Of a stretch of 64,000 nucleotides of DNA, positions 52,408 to 60,029 are shown in pieces. A program made the translations under genes and the position numbers. The DNA lies in NCBI GenBank assembly GCA_005518205.2, contig RFFC02000029.1:21683-85682 (forward strand), given 5' to 3'. The notes below the pieces were generated by a model. It did not search any database. It saw only the letters and a list, made by a program, of their open reading frames with translations, and was not told where the DNA came from. How positions within the stretch are numbered: position 1 is the stretch's first letter; the number at the start of each line of letters is the position of its first letter. The DNA is from Hormoscilla sp. GUM202. Lineage in GTDB: Bacteria > Cyanobacteriota > Cyanobacteriia > Cyanobacteriales > Desertifilaceae.

Positions 52408-52961
52408 ACTCTATGGACTCTGCATTATGTCCAACCACGTTCATTATCGACTGTCACCGGCTCGATCCGAAGATTTACCCAAAATCATGCACTGGCTCAA
52501 CTGGTATACCGCCATGTGCTTCAATCGGATGTTAAATCGCACCGGTCATTTCTGGGAGAAGCGCTATTTTAGTGAAGGTTTCCTAACTCTGATTCCCCAA
52601 GGGTGTTAAATACTCTCCGCTACATTCACGCCAATCCTAAAACTGCTGGGATGCAACAAGGTTTTTTCTATGACTTTTCTAACTATGGATCCTATGCACG
52701 ATTGACCGATGATGGATTGACCCAATGGCATCCAGCGTTCTTAGAACTTGCCGATCGTAAGGATGGTTGTGCTGTTCCCATTGGGGCTGCAATTTCTTGC
52801 CAAAGATTCTCAAACTTAAGCCTCAGCTAGAATCAAGAGGGCAGATGTTTTTGCCTTGGGCTCAAAGGGCGCAAACTCTCGCTCTTGACGATATTGTGGC
52901 GGCGGCCCTCGATTTTGTCCGTGCTAATAGTTACGAAGTCGCCACCGAAAAGTTCTATTAG
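52373..52961 (+). pseudogene. REP-associated tyrosine transposase (RAYT, Y1 family), decayed
   Basis: YGLCIMSNHVHYRLSPA carries the HUH motif (HVH). MHWLNWYTAMCFNRMLNRTG and FWEKRYFSEGF follow, then a frameshift near 52595 into VLNTLRYIHANPKTAGMQQG and YGSYARLTDDGLTQWHPAFL, and another near 52770. The first 30-40 residues are missing. RAYTs mobilise or maintain short palindromic (REP) repeats, which fits the many palindromes in this window. Confidence 0.8.
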
Positions 52962-53085
52962 CCTCGTTGCGAGTCAAACAAGGGATATAACTGTCCGATC
53001 GCCGTTAGAGAAGTGCTAATGGAGCTTTTTGCTTTATCAGATAGTAATTTTTCTCAATTATCTGCATACCGATCTGTGGAGTACC

Positions 53086-53121
53086 CGATACCTGTCGGGG
53101 CCCGGCGGCTGACAGGTATCG
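53086..53121. repeat. GC-cored hairpin after the RTX gene
   Basis: 11-bp stem CGATACCTGTC/GACAGGTATCG around GGGGCCCGGCGGCT. The loop core GGCCCGGCGG also occurs in the tandem repeat at 19473-19634. The A run on its right side does not fit a minus-strand terminator for the RTX gene. Confidence 0.65.
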
Positions 53122-53227
53122 AATGAAGAAAAAAAGAAAAAACTTGACTCTTTGTCCGGCTTGGTGAATAATTGGTCAAGAACGTCTCGCTTCCTTCTCT
53201 TTCTAAGCGAACAACGGCGTGCTTACT

Positions 53228-54349
53228 TTATAACTCTTCAACCGGAAGTTCTCTTATGAATGATCCTTCTACCACACGCGCGAAATCGTCGGAGAACCGC
53301 GGGTAATCCACATGTAAAGGAGTGATAGAACCCTCCACTTTCCCAACAATACGGTCTTGAGTATTTGAAAAAAGAAAAGCTTGCCAATACGTCGTCCACC
53401 TGCCCCATCCGCGCTTAGCCACATCCACTACAGAGATGGACTCCGAACCGATGAAGATTTTGTCTCCGCTCGCCCATTGCCAATGACTCCATAGATCGGG
53501 TACACGTATATCTGCGTGAAAGTCTGTTATCGTGGTGTAATCCCCTTCCCCCAGCGCGATCCCAAAAATATCATCTCCCTCTCCGCCGATGAGAGTGTCG
53601 TTTCCTCCCGATCCAAGGAGGATATCGTTGCCCTGCCCGCCTAAGATCGAGTCGTTTCCATCTCCCCCTTCAATGTCGTTTCCCGGTTCCGCGATCTCAT
53701 CATCCCCAGATTCACCCAACACCAACCGACGATTTAGTGATTCCTCCCTCAAATACTCTTCCAGCTCGGTTTTATCAATGTCTAGTAGAGTAGCAGAAAA
53801 TCCGCCTATTTCTATAACAGTATCGTCGTGTTTTTGGTGCAATTCCAGTTCCAGATTTGCCGCATCAATCTGAGAAGGTAGCTGAATTTTGTCCTCCCCA
53901 AGCACAAAGTCCTGAATCACGTCCGACCCTAGGTCCGATAACACAAATGTATCTTCTCCGTCTCCGCCTACTAGGGTATCGGCTCCATTTCCGGCCACGA
54001 GATAGTCGTTTCCTTCCCCGCCCACGAGAGAGTCTTTTCCTAATCCCAATCCCCCGTGTATGGTGTCCGACCCGCCGCCGCCGACCAGAGTGTCTTTTCC
54101 ATATCCACCGTTGAGGATGTCGTTCCCATCCAAGGCGTGGATTTCGTCGTGTCCACCTTCACCGTAGAGGGTGTCATCATTTCCCGTGCCGGTGTAGTGG
54201 TTGCTCTTGTCCCCTAAGCGGATACCCTGCGTCAAATCCACTATCCTGTCGTCACTCGGTGTATCTAACAGTATACTATCCCGATCCTGAAGATGTCGGA
54301 TGAACTCTTTCCAATACTTCTGCCATGAACTGCTTTGCTTCTTGTACAT
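53228..54349 (-). CDS. RTX-type calcium-binding repeat protein
   Basis: 373 residues. Two blocks of nonapeptide repeats of the GGxGxDxLx form: about residues 50-135 (GYGKDTLVGGGGSDTIHGG) and about 222-268 (GGQGNDILLGSGGNDTLIGG). Each block is followed by a domain typical of cyanobacterial RTX proteins (DTFVLSDLGSDVIQDFVLGE). No N-terminal signal; RTX proteins leave by type I secretion through a C-terminal signal. No secretion genes are adjacent. The C-terminal 100 residues (DLWSHWQWASGDKIFIGSES) are not recognised. Confidence 0.88.
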   Translation of the reverse strand: MYKKQSSSWQKYWKEFIRHLQDRDSILLDTPSDDRIVDLTQGIRLGDKSNHYTGTGNDDTLYGEGGHDEIHALDGNDILNGGYGKDTLVGGGGSDTIHGGLGLGKDSLVGGEGNDYLVAGNGADTLVGGDGEDTFVLSDLGSDVIQDFVLGEDKIQLPSQIDAANLELELHQKHDDTVIEIGGFSATLLDIDKTELEEYLREESLNRRLVLGESGDDEIAEPGNDIEGGDGNDSILGGQGNDILLGSGGNDTLIGGEGDDIFGIALGEGDYTTITDFHADIRVPDLWSHWQWASGDKIFIGSESISVVDVAKRGWGRWTTYWQAFLFSNTQDRIVGKVEGSITPLHVDYPRFSDDFARVVEGSFIRELPVEEL

Positions 54350-54446
54350 GTCTTATACCCTATACCCTAATTATCTACCTAATTGGAATACTAGCACATA
54401 GCACGGTAATCATGTAATTCCCGACGTTGCCAGAAATTACCGGATT

Positions 54447-54638
54447 TTATGCAAGAGATACATTGATACATTTAACCCGGAAAATCTGGCAATTGCCGGA
54501 AGTTTCATGGTATGGCACAATCTGGAATGAAATCACGCCAGATGCGGATATCTCTCTCAAAGCCTTCAACAGAATGTTGAAAGCGCCATTGATATCACGA
54601 CCAATGTTGTGACCACAGTCCAGATCACTATAGCGCAT
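54447..54638 (-). pseudogene. TnpB (IS605 OrfB) C-terminal fragment
   Basis: CGHNIGRDINGAFNILLKAL is the end of the zinc finger and the last RuvC Asp region of TnpB nucleases; the remaining 35 residues do not match strongly. No other part of TnpB and no TnpA is present. The minus-strand frame starts near 54638 in non-family sequence. Confidence 0.6.
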
Positions 54639-54776
54639 TACATTATATATAGCATCTCTTCTCGGTAAGTTTCAGACAATAATTATTTGTATATCTTATA
54701 TGATTTAGAAAAACTTATAAGATTGGCATATGAACCCTCTGGGCTGGAGGTTTCGTCTTGTCATAATGCTGTCGGG

Positions 54777-54850
54777 TAGCGCTCGCGATGTTGGTAGCCG
54801 GTGTGGCAGGCTGTAGCGCTCGCGATGTTGGTAGCCGGTGTGGCAGGCTG
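54777..54850. repeat. 37-bp direct repeat, two copies
   Basis: TAGCGCTCGCGATGTTGGTA then GCCGGTGTGGCAGGCTG, repeated exactly at 54814-54850. Confidence 0.85.
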
Positions 54851-55154
54851 TAGCTGAGATTCTTGCTGTGCCGGTGTTGAGGCAGTTTTAGTTTGGCACC
54901 GATCGCAATTGTCAGACATTGCATGCAATTATTTGGTTATCTCCGATCTCAGCCACAGCATCGGAGAGCCGATCGCGATCGCGAGAAAAATTAGCTCGGG
55001 TCATGACACGTATTCTATCACAGGCGACGAGCGATATGCGAGCAGTTGACAGTCTAGGGTGCTGGAACTGCGATGACAGGAAACTCCTAAGCAATTCAAA
55101 ATTCTCTCATTCAAAATTGGGCTTATGGGTAAGCCCCCCGATCGCGTGAAGACC

Positions 55155-55274
55155 AGAAACCGGGTTTCTGCGAGGATTTTCGCATCAGCACCGAAATAGT
55201 CAAAGAAACCCGGTTTCGATGGCTCCCGCCCGTAAGCCCCCCGATCGCGATCGCCTCAAGAAACCGGGTTTCTG
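55155..55274. repeat. Three AGAAACCGGGTTTCT palindromes
   Basis: CAGAAACCGGGTTTCTGCGA at about 55154, AAGAAACCCGGTTTCGATGG at about 55204, and AAGAAACCGGGTTTCTGCGA at about 55258. The same palindrome appears at five other places in the window. Confidence 0.8.
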
Positions 55275-55427
55275 CGATAATTGTTGCCTCATGTCCCGAG
55301 ATCCCGAAAAGAAACAAAGATGATGGCCGACCGCCCGATCGCCGCGATCGGATAGATTCCGATTGGAGTTACGATGATTTTGGGACATGGTTGGCTGCCG
55401 AGTAGGTGTATGCTTCGATCTGGGTCG

Positions 55428-55766
55428 TTATGTTTCCTCAGAATCTGTATCCCCAAACCCCAACCAGAACAGCAAAGCCTCTTCGACTTGTGCTAGCCGA
55501 TCTGAATTTAACTCACCCAGTTTCCTGATAAGCTTTGCATGGGGAATTGTGATGATATTCTGAACATCAAACACTCCTGGCTTCAGGAATCTAGCTTCCA
55601 CATCTACCTCAAAACGCGAACCTCTTGGGCTTGTAGTGTGAGGTACTACAGTCGCTAACGCTCGATCGATGTTTAGAACTGGGATACTGACTACTAAGCA
55701 TGGTCTCACTTTTGCAACATAGCCCAGATCTACAGGCCACACTTCGCCACGATTAGGATTACTCAC
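55428..55766 (-). CDS. MazF/PemK-family toxin
   Basis: 112 residues: NRGEVWPVDLGYVAKVRPCL, VVPHTTSPRGSRFEVDVEAR, KPGVFDVQNIITIPHAKLIR, GELNSDRLAQVEEAL. The family's RPxLVVS strand and the T/S-rich loop are visible. These toxins are ribonucleases. Its start overlaps the upstream antitoxin by eight bases. Confidence 0.9.
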   Translation of the reverse strand: MSNPNRGEVWPVDLGYVAKVRPCLVVSIPVLNIDRALATVVPHTTSPRGSRFEVDVEARFLKPGVFDVQNIITIPHAKLIRKLGELNSDRLAQVEEALLFWLGFGDTDSEET

Positions 55767-55950
55767 GATCCGCCTCTTGTCGATCTAATGCTAAAAATAG
55801 CTCTTCCGCATTTAAGACCAAGTCCTCGTCTGTCAAGGGTGTCAGGTCAAAATGAACGAGCCGTCTCAATATCTCTCGCCCAACCTCCAGTTGTTCTGGG
55901 GTGGGCAGCTTATCAAAAGAATTAAGAATTTCTTCAGCTAAAGCAGTCAT
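55759..55950 (-). CDS. Antitoxin of the MazF/PemK toxin
   Basis: 63 residues, acidic: MTALAEEILNSFDKLPTPEQ, REILRRLVHFDLTPLTDEDL, LNAEELFLALDRQEAD. This small helical family precedes MazF-type toxins in cyanobacteria. A near copy lies at 57592-57792 without a toxin. Confidence 0.85.
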   Translation of the reverse strand: MTALAEEILNSFDKLPTPEQLEVGREILRRLVHFDLTPLTDEDLVLNAEELFLALDRQEADRE

Positions 55951-56367
55951 TTCTTTAACGGTTGAAACCGATCGTTACGGGTATTCTATCACAACTGGTG
56001 GTTTGTTTGGGGGCAAAAAAGTTATCATTACCAGTTTTAGACCGACCGTTGGGCCCAACCTAAGGGCGAAAGATGGTGACATGAGCATGGTAGCATAGCG
56101 TGTTGGGTAAGGGATGGCCCAACGATCGGGAGCACATTTTCTCATACTGATTACTCCCGCAGTAGCAATGATTATGCCTGCGATCGCCCCGATCGGATAG
56201 ATTCCGATTGGAGTTACGATGATTTTGGGACATAGTTGGCGTCGTAGGCTTTGGTCAGGGTGGTTTCCCATTCGATCGGGTCATGACAGGGATTCTATCA
56301 CGGGCGAGGAGCATTGTGTTATGATGGGATTAACGGTAAGGTGGAAGCACTCCAGATAACTAAACCC

Positions 56368-56634
56368 ATGAACATATACTTAACACCAGAACTGGAGCAG
56401 TTTGTCCAGTCAACAGTCCACAGTGGTAGGTACTCCGACGCTTCGGAAGTAGTTCGCACAGCTTTGCGGTTGCTAGAAGAACGGGAAATGGAACGCTTAG
56501 TCCGACTGGAAGAACTTCGCAAGGAAATTGCGATCGGGATTGAATGCTCCGATCGCGGAGAAGTTTTTGATGGCGAGGAGGTCTTGAGAGAACTGCGTCA
56601 GGAAATTGAGCAAGCGCAGCAGGAGGAAGCATGA
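56368..56634 (+). CDS. ParD-family antitoxin
   Basis: 88 residues from ATG 56368 (MNIYLTPELEQFVQSTVHSG), the normal family start. Ribbon-helix-helix region GRYSDASEVVRTALRLLEER and an acidic C-terminal tail that would wrap the toxin. Overlaps the toxin start by four bases (ATGA). Confidence 0.9.
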   Translation: MNIYLTPELEQFVQSTVHSGRYSDASEVVRTALRLLEEREMERLVRLEELRKEIAIGIECSDRGEVFDGEEVLRELRQEIEQAQQEEA

Positions 56635-56936
56635 TCGGATACAGATTAAGTGCTGCGGCTAAGCAAGATTTAAGGGAAATTAAAAACTATATAGCACGGT
56701 TTAGCTTGGGTGCTGCGACGCGCTTTCTTGATGCTTTTGAGGAAAAAATAAGTTTATTGGTTGCTTTTCCAGAAATGGGTCGTAATCGTGACGAATTTGC
56801 TCCTAACTTACGGAGTTTGCCAGTAGATCAATATGTGATTTTTTACCGCAAAATAGAAAAGGTAATTCAGGTTGAGCGGGTGTTGAGTGGTTATCGTGAT
56901 TTTGAGAATATTTTTGGTGAAAATGAAGAAAATTAA
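56631..56936 (+). CDS. ParE-family toxin
   Basis: 101 residues: YRLSAAAKQDLREIKNYIAR, FPEMGRNRDEFAPNLRSLPV, YVIFYRKIEKVIQVERVLSG, DFENIF. The RelE/ParE fold; ParE members poison DNA gyrase. Complete. Confidence 0.9.
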   Translation: MIGYRLSAAAKQDLREIKNYIARFSLGAATRFLDAFEEKISLLVAFPEMGRNRDEFAPNLRSLPVDQYVIFYRKIEKVIQVERVLSGYRDFENIFGENEEN

Positions 56937-57089
56937 GGCGCTCGCGTCTGTATTTTGCTGGGCGATCTGGCTTTCGTTCGCCCCACCTTGAGGCGAATGT
57001 CGGAAGGGTTAAGGTTCATATTTAGTCGATCGCCTGACTATCAACCCTGTTTCTGAGAATATTCGATATTTGCGCTTTGTGGCATTGAC

Positions 57090-57299
57090 TCAATTAACTA
57101 ACACCTTATTAACAGATTCTGGAGTTGTAAAAACTATAGCTACGTCTTCATCTAAAACCACGACTTTTAACCGTTGCTTTCCAGCAGAAGCAGCAAAGCG
57201 ATTAGGTTTCGCCTTCATTTCAGAAAAATTGTACTCAGGTAAAAGATCGTCATCTGAATTATCGGTGTCGTCACAATTTGTTTTGTTCATAATATTCAC
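57090..57299 (-). CDS. Putative small antitoxin
   Basis: 69 residues, DNSDDDLLPEYNFSEMKAKP, NRFAASAGKQRLKVVVLDED and VAIVFTTPESVNKVLVN. This matches small cyanobacterial antitoxins that partner BrnT/RelE-like toxins, but no toxin follows. It lies downstream of the DUF433 gene on the same strand. Confidence 0.6.
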   Translation of the reverse strand: MNIMNKTNCDDTDNSDDDLLPEYNFSEMKAKPNRFAASAGKQRLKVVVLDEDVAIVFTTPESVNKVLVN

Positions 57300-57334
57300 G
57301 CTCCCTTCTATTTTACACTATGGCAACATTAAGA

Positions 57335-57535
57335 TTATTCCCGATCGCTTCTCATAGCCAGACAAGCTTTGATATCTTCTGAGGTAAGTTCAGAAAAATC
57401 TTCCAGAATTTCTGCTTCCGTCATGCCACCTGCCAGATATTCCAAAATGTCGTATACGGTGATTCGCATCCCCCGAATACAGGGCTTTCCACTGCGCTTT
57501 CCAGGCTCAATTGTGATAATGTCTTGGTATTCCAT
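57335..57535 (-). CDS. DUF433-family antitoxin
   Basis: 66 residues from ATG 57535 (MEYQDIITIEPGKRSGKPCI), RITVYDILEYLAGGMTEAEI, DFSELTSEDIKACLA. DUF433 proteins usually sit before a PIN-like DUF5615 toxin; here the end is short (MRSDRE instead of FAADRERxL) and the toxin is missing. An ATG five codons upstream is also possible. Confidence 0.8.
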   Translation of the reverse strand: MEYQDIITIEPGKRSGKPCIRGMRITVYDILEYLAGGMTEAEILEDFSELTSEDIKACLAMRSDRE

Positions 57536-57591
57536 TAGATTATACGGCATTTTGCGCTCTCATACTATTATAGGGGTAGTTAGACAAATTG

Positions 57592-57792
57592 TCAAGGGGA
57601 GACCCGATCGCCAATTTCAAGTCTGTCCAATGCTAAAAATATCTCTTCCGCATTTAAGACCAAGTCCTCATCTGTCAAGGCTGTCATGTCAAAATGGACG
57701 AGCCGTCTCAATATCTCCCGCCCAACTTCCAGTTTTTCTGAGGTGGGCAGCTTATCAAAAGAATTAAGAATTTCTTCAGCTAAAGCAGTCAT
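57592..57792 (-). CDS. Orphan copy of the MazF-associated antitoxin
   Basis: 66 residues, nearly identical to 55759-55950 for 57 residues (MTALAEEILNSFDKLPTSEK ... LNAEEIFLALDRL), then a different end (EIGDRVSP). About 80 bp upstream are also shared with the first copy. No toxin follows. Confidence 0.75.
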   Translation of the reverse strand: MTALAEEILNSFDKLPTSEKLEVGREILRRLVHFDMTALTDEDLVLNAEEIFLALDRLEIGDRVSP

Positions 57793-57899
57793 TTCTTTAA
57801 TGGTTAAAACTGATCGTTATGGGTATTATATCACAACGGGTGGTTTGTTTGGGGGCAAAAAAGTTATCATTTGCTAAGGGGGAAACCAACATGAGCATG

Positions 57900-57946
57900 G
57901 TAGCGTAGCGTGTAGCGTGTAGCGTGTAGCGTGTAGCGTGTAGCCT
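57900..57946. repeat. Heptanucleotide (GTAGCGT)n repeat
   Basis: About six tandem GTAGCGT/TAGCGTG units, ending GTAGCCTGTTGGGTAAG. A related run GTAGCCT x3 lies at about 58871-58892. Short tandemly repeated heptamers of this kind are known in cyanobacteria. Confidence 0.85.
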
Positions 57947-58082
57947 GTTGGGTAAGGAACTTCGACATTAGCTGCCAAGTTGTAGGGTTTGGTCAGGGTG
58001 GTTTCCAATTCGATCGGGTCATGACAGGGATTCTATCACAGGCGAGCAAAAGTTGTAAATATTAGGGGGGACGAACAATCAT

Positions 58083-58361
58083 ATGAGCACTGATACTCTT
58101 CAAATCAAATACCCAGATGGATTTGAAAACGCGGTTAAAATGACCAAGGATGAGATGGAACAGCACATCCGTTTAATGGCTGCATTGAAAATGTTTGAGC
58201 TGGGGAAGATATCTGCTGGAAAGGCGGCTGAGTTAGCAGGAATGTCAAAACTAGATTTTTTTGAGACTTGTAGCCGCTATCGAGTGAGTGTTTTTAATTA
58301 TCCAGATGAAGAGGTCGAAGCAGAACTTAGACTGGATTTAGATGTGCTTAGGAATGCATAA
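58083..58361 (+). CDS. UPF0175-family antitoxin
   Basis: 92 residues: KMTKDEMEQHIRLMAALKMF, ELGKISAGKAAELAGMSKLD, FETCSRYRVSVFNYPDEEVE. The GKISxGKAAELAGM helix-turn-helix is the family hallmark. Six bases separate it from the PIN toxin. Confidence 0.9.
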   Translation: MSTDTLQIKYPDGFENAVKMTKDEMEQHIRLMAALKMFELGKISAGKAAELAGMSKLDFFETCSRYRVSVFNYPDEEVEAELRLDLDVLRNA

Positions 58362-58366
58362 AAAGC

Positions 58367-58861
58367 ATGAAAATAATTTCAAATACAGGACCTATAATTG
58401 CCTTAGCAAAAATCGGCAAGTTGAGTTTGTTGAAAGGCTTGGCTTCAGAAGTATTTATTCCGCTTACAGTTTACCGAGAATTATTTGCTAAAGTCGGAAT
58501 AGAATCTCAAGCAATTGACCAAGCTCTTGTTGATTTTATTCGCGTAGCAGAGGTGACGGATATTAATCCCGATGTGGAAATTGCCATAGCCAGTTTAGAT
58601 GAAGGAGAAAAACAGGCGATCGCCCTAGCTTCAACTTTTACCGAAGAAATTGTCTTATTACTCGACGATCGAGCGGGTAGACGGGTAGCACAACAGCTTG
58701 GTTTTCCTACTACAGGATCAATTGGAGTTTTGCTTCGCCTTAAAGAAAAACGATTAATTGAGAATGTAGGAGTGCTTTTATCGGAAATGAGAGAGCAGGG
58801 ATATTGGCTTTCGGACAGAGTGATAGAAGATGCTAAACGACTAGCTCAAGAGGATGATTAA
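58367..58861 (+). CDS. DUF3368 PIN-domain toxin
   Basis: 164 residues. PIN acidic residues in SNTGPIIALAKIG (N/D start), YRELFAK, SLDEGEKQAIALA and LLLDDRAGRRVAQQLG, then TGSIGVLLRLKEKRLI. PIN toxins cleave RNA. Complete and paired with UPF0175. Confidence 0.9.
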   Translation: MKIISNTGPIIALAKIGKLSLLKGLASEVFIPLTVYRELFAKVGIESQAIDQALVDFIRVAEVTDINPDVEIAIASLDEGEKQAIALASTFTEEIVLLLDDRAGRRVAQQLGFPTTGSIGVLLRLKEKRLIENVGVLLSEMREQGYWLSDRVIEDAKRLAQEDD

Positions 58862-58936
58862 TTTTTCCATGGTAGCCTGTAGCCTGTAGCCTGTTGGGTA
58901 AGGGACCTCAACCCAACCTATGAAACCGAATCATTA

Positions 58937-59099
58937 TAGCATTTTAAAATCTGGTGAGGTACAGCGCTAAATCCCCCCTAAATCCCCCTAAATCCCCCTT
59001 TGAAAGGGGGACTTAGAATTTGCCCTCCGCCTATGAGCCCCCCTTCCGAAGGGGGGTTAGGGGGGATTCTTCTGTACCTCACTAGCATGAAAACCGCTA
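58937..59099. mobile_element. MITE-like element flanked by TA
   Basis: Ends TATAGC...CTGGTGAGGTACAG (left) and TATAGC...CTAGTGAGGTACAG (right, inverted); the 11 bp GTGAGGTACAG match exactly and 16 of 24 outer bases match. Interior CCCCCCTAA...TTAGGGGGG folds back. The TA at both ends suggests a Tc1/mariner-type helper. Confidence 0.7.
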
Positions 59100-59130
59100 T
59101 ATTGGTATTATATCACTAAAACGATGACAT

Positions 59131-59967
59131 TCACCTTTTGCGGGCAACCTGAAAAACTGACAGATATGAAAGTTGAATATTATTGCCGCAGTTCTTCTCT
59201 AGAGTATCCCTCAAACCGGCAAACAACAAATCTCGCTGCTGGGACTCTAGCTTGATGTAGGGAGAGTAGGTACTCAACAGCGCCAAATAATCATCAATGC
59301 TATAGGTCACTTCACAGGGAAAATCTTCGGACTTCCAGTCCTGGAAATAACCTGAGTCCTTCACCTTCTGGACAAACTGGTTCAGGTTGGCTAACTGAAT
59401 TTTTCGGTCTTCATATCGTCCCAGAGATGGAGCGTGAAGCTGATAGACTTCATCCAACATTTGGTAAACTTCATAGGGGGGCTGGGCTGACGTGTTCCAG
59501 AGTAAAATTAGAGCCCCTCTGGCTTTTAAGGCCGCAGTCACTTTGGGATAGCCTCTCTCGGGCGCAACCCAATGAAAAGCAGTTGCTGCTAACACCCCAT
59601 CAAATCTTTCTGGCTCTAGCTCCCACTCCTCAAAGCTGCTATTCTTAATCTCGACATTACTATACCGATCGCAGTTTTGTCGCGCCAACTGACATGCTGC
59701 CTCACTTGGTTCTAGAGAGACCATTCTAAAGCCTAATTCCCCAAAGGCTTCCGTTGCATTCCCGGGACCGCATCCTATTTCCAAAATGCTGGCTGACTCT
59801 GGGAGTTGCGCTATCTCCAATGCCCGTGATATCATAGCTTTCGGATAGCGAGGTCTGGTCCTGTTGTAGGCAGAAGCTACGGCACTGTACCAGCTTTTTC
59901 GTTGTTCTGAAGTCCAGTTATCTGCTACTTCCCTGTACCATTTTTCAACTGGTGACGAATCTTTCAT
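59131..59967 (-). CDS. SAM-dependent methyltransferase
   Basis: 278 residues. Motif I ILEIGCGPGNATEAFGELG near residue 60-78, motif II MVSLEPSEAA, and FDGVLAATAFHWVAPERGYP, the class I fold of the UbiE/Methyltransf_11 type. Substrate unknown. Single gene on the minus strand. Confidence 0.88.
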   Translation of the reverse strand: MKDSSPVEKWYREVADNWTSEQRKSWYSAVASAYNRTRPRYPKAMISRALEIAQLPESASILEIGCGPGNATEAFGELGFRMVSLEPSEAACQLARQNCDRYSNVEIKNSSFEEWELEPERFDGVLAATAFHWVAPERGYPKVTAALKARGALILLWNTSAQPPYEVYQMLDEVYQLHAPSLGRYEDRKIQLANLNQFVQKVKDSGYFQDWKSEDFPCEVTYSIDDYLALLSTYSPYIKLESQQRDLLFAGLRDTLEKNCGNNIQLSYLSVFQVARKR

Positions 59968-60029
59968 GAGTTTATGATAATATCATTAGTCATTATATCC
60001 GATCGCAGGCTTTTTCACTCTCAGGTGAC

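Larger units (their letters stand above)
54640..55427. other. Repeat-rich intergenic region
   Basis: No gene. It holds a 37-bp tandem repeat (54777-54850), three AGAAACCGGGTTTCT palindromes (55155-55274) and the segment GATCGGATAGATTCCGATTG (about 55348) that recurs at about 56200. Confidence 0.6.

Noticed and set aside
53086..53121. Terminator for the RTX gene
   Set aside because: The hairpin is not followed by a T tract on the minus strand; its GC core matches a repeat elsewhere.
54447..54638. Active TnpB RNA-guided nuclease
   Set aside because: Only the last RuvC/zinc-finger portion is present, and no omega-RNA or TnpA region is seen.
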